The translations under genes were made by a program, and so were the position numbers. A DNA stretch of 9,423 bases, taken from Thermoplasmata archaeon. Lineage in GTDB: Archaea; Thermoplasmatota; Thermoplasmata; Thermoplasmatales; Thermoplasmataceae. This document shows, piece after piece, positions 5,772 to 9,423 of the stretch (position 1 is its first letter; every line of letters starts with the position of its first letter). The stretch lies in assembly GCA_021827885.1 (NCBI GenBank), contig JAKAUD010000181.1:1-9423 (forward strand), given 5' to 3'. A model generated the notes under the pieces. The model had not been told where the DNA came from. It did no database searches and was given only the letters and a program-made list of their open reading frames with translations.

Positions 5772-7106
5772 ATGGAAATATATGATAAGGACAAATATAA
5801 TAAATTTATAAAAATATTAATAGTTGCAATTGGACTTGGGGCATTTACAGATCTTTATGATACTGCGATTGTTGGAGGGGCGTCTAGTACACTTATACCT
5901 GCGCTGCATCTAACTTCATCTCAATTTGGTCTCTTTGCTGCTTCCACATTTATCGGGGGTGCAGCTGGAGCCATTTCCTTCGGTCCTATATCTGACTGGA
6001 TTGGAAGGAAAAGAACGTTTTTAATTACACTTATAATTTTTGCAGTTGGGGAGTTAATGATTTCGATTGTAATGAATTACAATGAACTTCTCTTGCTCAG
6101 GCTTTTGGTTGGGTTCGGAATCGGTGCTGATTATCCGCCTGCTATAACAATGCTTTCTGAATATGTTGATAAAGATCGAAGAGGAAAACTTCTTGTCTTA
6201 TTTTGGATAATATTTGGCGTAGGAGGAATAACTTCAGACTTGGTAGCATATGGATTGCTTCCATTCGGTGCTCTACAGTGGAGGTTGTTATTCATTACGG
6301 GAGCAATTCCGCCAATAATTGGGGTATTCATAAGACGTAAGATTCCGGAATCTGCGAGATGGCTTGCCGAAAAAGGCAGAAAACAAGATGCAATGGACTC
6401 ACTTTCTAATATGGGTATTAAGGATGATGTAGAAAGATATGTGATTAAGTCGGAACAGACATATTCAATAGCAAAACTGTTTAAACCCTATATATTGGGT
6501 ATAACGATACCTCTGTTCCTCATTACGTTTTTGTTGAATGTTCCTCTTTCAGGGTTTGCTGCTCTAACGCCATATATTCTTGCGGGATTGAGCATTAAGC
6601 CAGGCTTCTCTCTTATATTTTCTGCATTTGCATTCTTCGGAGCCGAGACTCTCGGAGCTGTGATAGCATATCCATTATATGATCGAATAGGAAGAATACC
6701 GATGCTTTTAATAGGTTCAGCAGTCACTGGTGTATGCATAATCTTGATGTCAGTATTTACCCATGCTTCAACAGCTTTCATTCTTCTTGCTCTTCTTGCG
6801 ACAGCAGGAGTGTTTTCTTATTTCTATGTTCCTGTAATATATTCACTCGCAACAGAATTATATCCAACAAAGATCCGTGGGTCAGCCGAGGGTATAAATA
6901 TATTGTCTGTAAGACTGGCAGGGATTTTTGGTACGTTTGGTGGAACAATTATAATTTCTGCGTATCTAGTCAGTGGATTGCTTATAATATATGGAATTCT
7001 TGCTTTGGTGGCCTTTGTAATCTCTCTCGTATGGCTCGGTAGGAAGGCGGAGACGGCCAAAACCGATCTAGAAACCATTGCAAATAGATTTGAGGGTGAT
7101 AAATAA
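5772..7106 (+). CDS. MFS transporter (sugar/organic-acid proton symporter type)
   Basis: This 444-residue integral membrane protein has the twelve-helix layout of the major facilitator superfamily. Signatures are GPISDWIGRKR (71-81) in the loop between helices 2 and 3, GFGIGADYP (114-122), PESARWLAEKGR (192-203) after helix 6, YDRIGRIP (303-310) in the loop between helices 8 and 9, and ATELYPTKIRG (360-370) before helix 11. These are typical of the sugar-porter and metabolite:H+ symporter groups. It probably imports the operon's substrate across the cytoplasmic membrane, driven by protons, which are abundant outside an acidophile. Alternatively it could export an end product. GAGGGTG at 5756-5762 lies 9 bases before the ATG, and the ATG follows the aldehyde dehydrogenase stop after 3 bases. 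The stop shares one base with the next start (TAATG). Substrate cannot be deduced from these motifs. Confidence 0.9.
   Translation: MEIYDKDKYNKFIKILIVAIGLGAFTDLYDTAIVGGASSTLIPALHLTSSQFGLFAASTFIGGAAGAISFGPISDWIGRKRTFLITLIIFAVGELMISIVMNYNELLLLRLLVGFGIGADYPPAITMLSEYVDKDRRGKLLVLFWIIFGVGGITSDLVAYGLLPFGALQWRLLFITGAIPPIIGVFIRRKIPESARWLAEKGRKQDAMDSLSNMGIKDDVERYVIKSEQTYSIAKLFKPYILGITIPLFLITFLLNVPLSGFAALTPYILAGLSIKPGFSLIFSAFAFFGAETLGAVIAYPLYDRIGRIPMLLIGSAVTGVCIILMSVFTHASTAFILLALLATAGVFSYFYVPVIYSLATELYPTKIRGSAEGINILSVRLAGIFGTFGGTIIISAYLVSGLLIIYGILALVAFVISLVWLGRKAETAKTDLETIANRFEGDK
7092..7100 (+). promoter_or_regulatory. Ribosome-binding site of the SDR gene
   Basis: GAGGGTGAT, close to the ideal GGAGGTGAT, lies 5 bases before ATG 7106 inside the end of the transporter gene. 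It supports this start and the TAATG overlap between the two genes. Confidence 0.65.
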
Positions 7107-7885
7107 TGGCACATTACGACGATCTCGAAGAGAAAGCTGTTTTAGTTAACGGAGGGACCAAAGGTATAGGGCTTGAGATCGTGTTAGAGTTCTTAAGGAA
7201 CCGTTGTAAAGTTACATTTACTGGTAGGACTTTACCTGAAAATTTCCAGAAACTTAATGAAATACGACAAAAATATGGAGAGGAAAACGTATCTTATTAT
7301 GTCGTCGATTCATCTGATCATGACTCTGTCAAAATATTTATGGATTGCTTAAAGAAACGTGTAAACACTTTCAGTGTTCTGGTGAACAACGCTGCGCAAA
7401 ATTTTTATTCTGAAATTACAGATCAAGACTATGGAATTGCAAGACAGTTAGTAAATACTAATTTTTTTGGGTATCTTAACTTCATCACCGAAATAACACC
7501 TTTCATGTCAAAAAAAGGCTCAATTATTAACATGAGTTCAATCGTAGCTTATAGAGCTTTTAAAGGGAGAGGTATATATGCTGCGACAAAGTCAGCAATA
7601 GATTCTTTAACCAGATCAGCCGCATTGGAATTAAGTCAGAAAGGTATAAGAGTAAACTCGGTCTGCGCTGGCACTGTTTACACGGATATGGTGCGAAAAA
7701 CTTTGGATCAATCTGGAGACCCGTTTGCTGAGAGTGCTAAGCTTATTTCAAGGATACCAATGGGAAGGTTTGGGACACCAACTGACATAGCGAATGTTGT
7801 GAAATTTCTTGCATCTGATGATTCAGATTATATAACTGGGGCATCTATCTTTGTAGATGGAGGCGTAGGCGCGGGATTTATGTAA
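7106..7885 (+). CDS. Short-chain dehydrogenase/reductase (SDR, classical type)
   Basis: This is a classical SDR of 259 residues. The cofactor motif is NGGTKGIG at 15-22, with the usual T of TGxxxGIG replaced by N. R41 at the end of the second strand suggests NADP(H). NNAAQ (94-98) stands for the usual NNAG, and N119 is in the conserved NTN segment. The catalytic residues are S144 or S145, Y158 and K162 (YAATK). RVNSVCAGTVYTDM and the ITGASIFVDGG tail are typical of the family. SDRs of this kind oxidise sugars, polyols and hydroxy acids or reduce ketones; glucose/fucose/rhamnose-type dehydrogenases and FabG-like proteins are all possible. It is the last operon gene, overlapping the transporter by one base. 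It may give a second oxidation or, paired with the zinc dehydrogenase, an oxidation-reduction epimerisation. Confidence 0.9.
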   Translation: MAHYDDLEEKAVLVNGGTKGIGLEIVLEFLRNRCKVTFTGRTLPENFQKLNEIRQKYGEENVSYYVVDSSDHDSVKIFMDCLKKRVNTFSVLVNNAAQNFYSEITDQDYGIARQLVNTNFFGYLNFITEITPFMSKKGSIINMSSIVAYRAFKGRGIYAATKSAIDSLTRSAALELSQKGIRVNSVCAGTVYTDMVRKTLDQSGDPFAESAKLISRIPMGRFGTPTDIANVVKFLASDDSDYITGASIFVDGGVGAGFM

Positions 7886-7912
7886 TAATTGTCTCATTTT
7901 TTGCGCGCAAAA
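7886..7912. terminator. Convergent gene end with oligo-T run and 14-base palindrome
   Basis: Only 8 bases separate the SDR stop from the LysR stop. A T6 run at 7897-7902 follows the operon and is typical of archaeal transcription stops. It is followed by the perfect palindrome TTTTGCGCGCAAAA (7899-7912), which encodes the last residues of the regulator and could form a small stem with a CGCG loop in either transcript. A shared bidirectional terminator is plausible but not proven. Confidence 0.4.
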
Positions 7913-8859
7913 GAATTTGCATGATCTTTCATTGCAAACTTCTTTAAATAGTTAAAAAATTCTTTAGTACTAATTTTGTTTTTTTCGTTGTTAATTACTG
8001 CCTTCAGTTTTATTTTTACATTCGGTTCTAGTTTTAATATTTTTATTTTACTTCTGTTAGCAAAACGAGATGCTTGAATCTCCGAAACTATTCCTATACC
8101 CAAACCTGTGCTTACGGCCTGCATCAACCCTGAAGCAGTTTCCATCTCAAGGTGAAAAGCACCGTTGGAAGTCTTCGATGTCCCGATCAATTTATCCACA
8201 ATTGCCTGGGTTGCCGACCCATCTTTTCTTCTGAGGATTTGTTCTTTCTGAAGTTCATTCAATGCAATTTTTTGGCGGACTGCAAGATGACTTGACGCAG
8301 GAACGGCCACGCAGAGTGTTGTTTCATATATATCTATCGCAAGAAGCTTTTTCCATTCATAGGATAGATCTGGAAATGCAATTTCCCCGACTATTGCAAT
8401 ATCAATATACCCATTAAGCAATTTTGTAATGCAGTTCATAGCATGACCAGCTTCTACAAATATTTCTGTTTCTCTAAAATTTCTTTTAAAACCTCTTAAG
8501 GTTCTTGGTAGAACTTCGAGGATAGCAATTTCACCAGCGCAGATCTTTATATTATTTTCCTTATTTATAGTGTATTTATCTCTAATATAATGCAGGGATT
8601 CAATAAAATCATCGAGTTTTTGTAAATTAGTTAAAAGTAAATTGCCCGCATCAGTGAGGGATACTCCGTTCACTTTTCTGTTCAACAGACTTAACCCGAG
8701 GTACTGTTCAATAGTATCTATTCTGTGCCTGACAGCTCCCTCAGACAACATCAGCCTCTTTGCAGTTTTCGAGAACGAACCGTATTTAGCGACCATTTTG
8801 AACATTAAAAAATAATTTATCCCAATATTCAGCTCATCATTAGAAGAATCGTCTTTCAC
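7894..8859 (-). CDS. LysR-type transcriptional regulator
   Basis: The 321-residue protein has the LysR layout: an N-terminal winged helix-turn-helix (about 16-75) with YGSFSKTAKRLMLSEGAVRH (26-45), then IDTIEQYLGLSLLNR and the wing VSLTDAG, a linker helix (76-97), and an effector-binding domain from about 104. The effector domain shows typical pieces such as IDIAIVGE and an AVSTGLGIGIVSE segment. LysR proteins bind as tetramers to sites upstream of target genes and respond to small metabolites. This one converges on the end of the catabolic operon rather than standing divergent to its promoter, but is still the only regulator beside it. The start is GTG 8859: a TATA box sits about 24 bases upstream and there is no ribosome-binding site, which fits a leaderless transcript. 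The C-terminus is rich in lysine. Confidence 0.92.
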   Translation of the reverse strand: MKDDSSNDELNIGINYFLMFKMVAKYGSFSKTAKRLMLSEGAVRHRIDTIEQYLGLSLLNRKVNGVSLTDAGNLLLTNLQKLDDFIESLHYIRDKYTINKENNIKICAGEIAILEVLPRTLRGFKRNFRETEIFVEAGHAMNCITKLLNGYIDIAIVGEIAFPDLSYEWKKLLAIDIYETTLCVAVPASSHLAVRQKIALNELQKEQILRRKDGSATQAIVDKLIGTSKTSNGAFHLEMETASGLMQAVSTGLGIGIVSEIQASRFANRSKIKILKLEPNVKIKLKAVINNEKNKISTKEFFNYLKKFAMKDHANSFARKK

Positions 8860-8875
8860 AAAAAGCTTATAAAAT

Positions 8876-8888
8876 CTCTATATAAAAA
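8876..8888 (-). promoter_or_regulatory. TATA promoter of the LysR-type regulator gene
   Basis: On the minus strand TTTTATATAGAG is centred near 8883, about 24 bases upstream of GTG 8859. This is the standard archaeal TATA-to-start distance and puts transcription initiation at or next to the GTG, giving a leaderless message. The adjoining TTATAA (8868-8873) is too close to the start to be the box but could be a protein-binding palindrome. Confidence 0.55.
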
Positions 8889-8919
8889 TGATCTTGTATT
8901 TTATGTGTTGAACAAATAC

Positions 8920-9111
8920 TTAAGTAGCCTGTAGTTCAAGCTGCTTTTTCTCCTCTGATCCAGGAATTACTTCCCATTTTGATACTTTTGCACGCTTCTC
9001 TTCCAGATATGAAACAACCCTTCCCGTATCCTCCATGCGTATCATGAATATTCCTTTGTCATACCTTGATCTGCTCCACCAGAATTTGGAACACTTCTTC
9101 TCTCTAATCAT
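8920..9111 (-). CDS. Small basic 63-residue ORF overlapping the transposase end, function unknown
   Basis: This ORF starts inside the last codons of the integrase-type transposase (ATG and TAG overlap in ATGATTAG). The perfect ribosome-binding site GAGGTGA at 9118-9124 (minus strand) lies 6 bases before the ATG, so translation coupled to the transposase is likely. The product is rich in charged residues, with an aromatic N-terminal part (KFWWSRSRYDKG) and a lysine/glutamate-rich second half (SYLEEKRAKVSKWEVIPG). I recognise no family. Its base composition resembles the transposase more than the regulator gene, so it probably belongs to the insertion sequence as an accessory ORF or the 3' part of the element. 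It could also be a truncated host gene. No second frame suggests a longer original. Confidence 0.5.
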   Translation of the reverse strand: MIREKKCSKFWWSRSRYDKGIFMIRMEDTGRVVSYLEEKRAKVSKWEVIPGSEEKKQLELQAT

Positions 9112-9423
9112 CTAGTGTCACCTCAACTTCTTTCTTCTCGAATCTTTCCCTGAATGCCGGATCATCCAGGAACTTCCTCCTGAACTCCCTTGGAGGAAGA
9201 TAATCAATGGATGAATGCGGCCTGCATTCATTGTAATCGGAGAATGCCTTCCCTATCTCTATGGAAGCATCATGGAAGCCCGTGAACTCGCTTGGCCATA
9301 TGTAATCTGTCTTGATTGAGTTGTGGAACGATTCAATGTCTCCATTATCCTCCGGAGTATGCTTCTGTATGTACTCCAACCTTATTCTAAGGAGTTTCAT
9401 GGCATTCCTGAACTCATGGGATA
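9104..9423 (-). CDS. IS3/IS481-type transposase, integrase catalytic core, C-terminal part (5' end outside window)
   Basis: The minus-strand frame is open through the window edge, so the ATG at 9400 is an internal codon: upstream residues SHEFRNA continue the integrase pattern normally preceding it. The visible 105 residues carry the end of the rve integrase core. TPEDNGDIESFHNSIKTDYI contains the third residue of the DDE triad (E in DIESF, about residue 30 of the visible part). DYNECRPHSSIDYLPPREF (about 61-79) is the classic YN-x-x-R-PH-S-S-x-x-Y-x-P block of IS3 OrfB and IS481 transposases. The C-terminus is charged. The first two catalytic aspartates lie outside the window, so activity cannot be judged, but the visible part is undamaged. 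The element points outward from the metabolic island. Confidence 0.87.
   Translation of the reverse strand, partial: SHEFRNAMKLLRIRLEYIQKHTPEDNGDIESFHNSIKTDYIWPSEFTGFHDASIEIGKAFSDYNECRPHSSIDYLPPREFRRKFLDDPAFRERFEKKEVEVTLDD

Larger units (their letters stand above)
8920..9423 (-). mobile_element. Right-hand insertion sequence (IS3/IS481 type), 3' portion
   Basis: The transposase end and the overlapping small ORF together mark the 3' part of an insertion sequence whose other end is outside the window. The left limit is placed at the small ORF's stop because the LysR promoter region begins about 30 bases further left. Terminal inverted repeats and target duplication cannot be checked with one end missing. 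Confidence 0.6.

Noticed and set aside
6734..7042. 102-codon plus-strand ORF and the minus-strand ORFs inside the transporter gene
   Set aside because: They overlap the conserved end of the MFS transporter in other frames; cysteine/serine/asparagine-rich translations are typical of shadows.
8920..9423. Programmed frameshift joining the 63-residue ORF to the transposase
   Set aside because: IS3-type frameshifting joins OrfA and OrfB near the 5' end, not after the catalytic core; the strong ribosome-binding site suggests separate initiation instead.
1..9423. CRISPR array, tRNA or rRNA genes, replication origin
   Set aside because: No regularly spaced direct repeats, no cloverleaf or T-loop GGTTCRA-type sequence in the gaps, and no ribosomal RNA-like stretch were seen; almost all of the window is coding.

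Overview
The window looks like accessory DNA from a moderately AT-rich archaeon, most likely of the Thermoplasmatales type (Thermoplasma/Ferroplasma/Cuniculiplasma relatives). The reasons are TATA-type promoters about 25 bases upstream of start codons without ribosome-binding sites, GGAGGTGA-like sites at operon-internal genes, a truncated AbrB-type gene, and insertion-sequence remnants at both sides. The genus is an inference and was not tested.

Left edge (1-847): the 3' end of an AbrB/SpoVT-type DNA-binding protein gene, overlapped by a GTG-started hydrophobic ORF. A 5'-truncated IS4-type transposase follows; it keeps the Y-R-E-K signature but has lost the N-terminal part with the catalytic aspartates. 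Right edge (8920-9423): the 3' part of an IS3/IS481-type integrase-core transposase on the minus strand, running off the window, and an overlapping 63-residue ORF with its own strong ribosome-binding site.

Between the insertion sequences lies a metabolic island. A metallo-beta-lactamase-fold hydrolase (minus strand) is divergent from a tight six-gene plus-strand operon (about 1765-7885). In order the operon encodes a zinc alcohol/polyol dehydrogenase, a small SAF-domain subunit and a large subunit of a split UxaA/SuyAB-type lyase, an aldehyde dehydrogenase of the lactaldehyde/glyceraldehyde type, a 12-helix MFS transporter and an SDR oxidoreductase. Genes overlap or are separated by 3 bases, so they are very probably co-transcribed. 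A LysR-type regulator converges on the operon end from the other strand, probably from a leaderless promoter, and is the obvious candidate regulator.

Together the genes describe uptake of a small polar hydroxylated compound, oxidation of alcohol to aldehyde to acid, and elimination from the resulting 2-hydroxy acid to give a 2-oxo acid. The large lyase subunit lacks three cysteines typical of altronate dehydratase and looks more like the SuyB branch (sulfolactate sulfo-lyase). This permits the hypothesis that the operon degrades a C3 sulfonate (dihydroxypropanesulfonate to sulfolactaldehyde to sulfolactate to pyruvate plus sulfite). A sugar-acid or deoxy-sugar pathway with a lactaldehyde step is the main alternative. 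No aldolase, kinase or sulfite-oxidising enzyme is present in the window.
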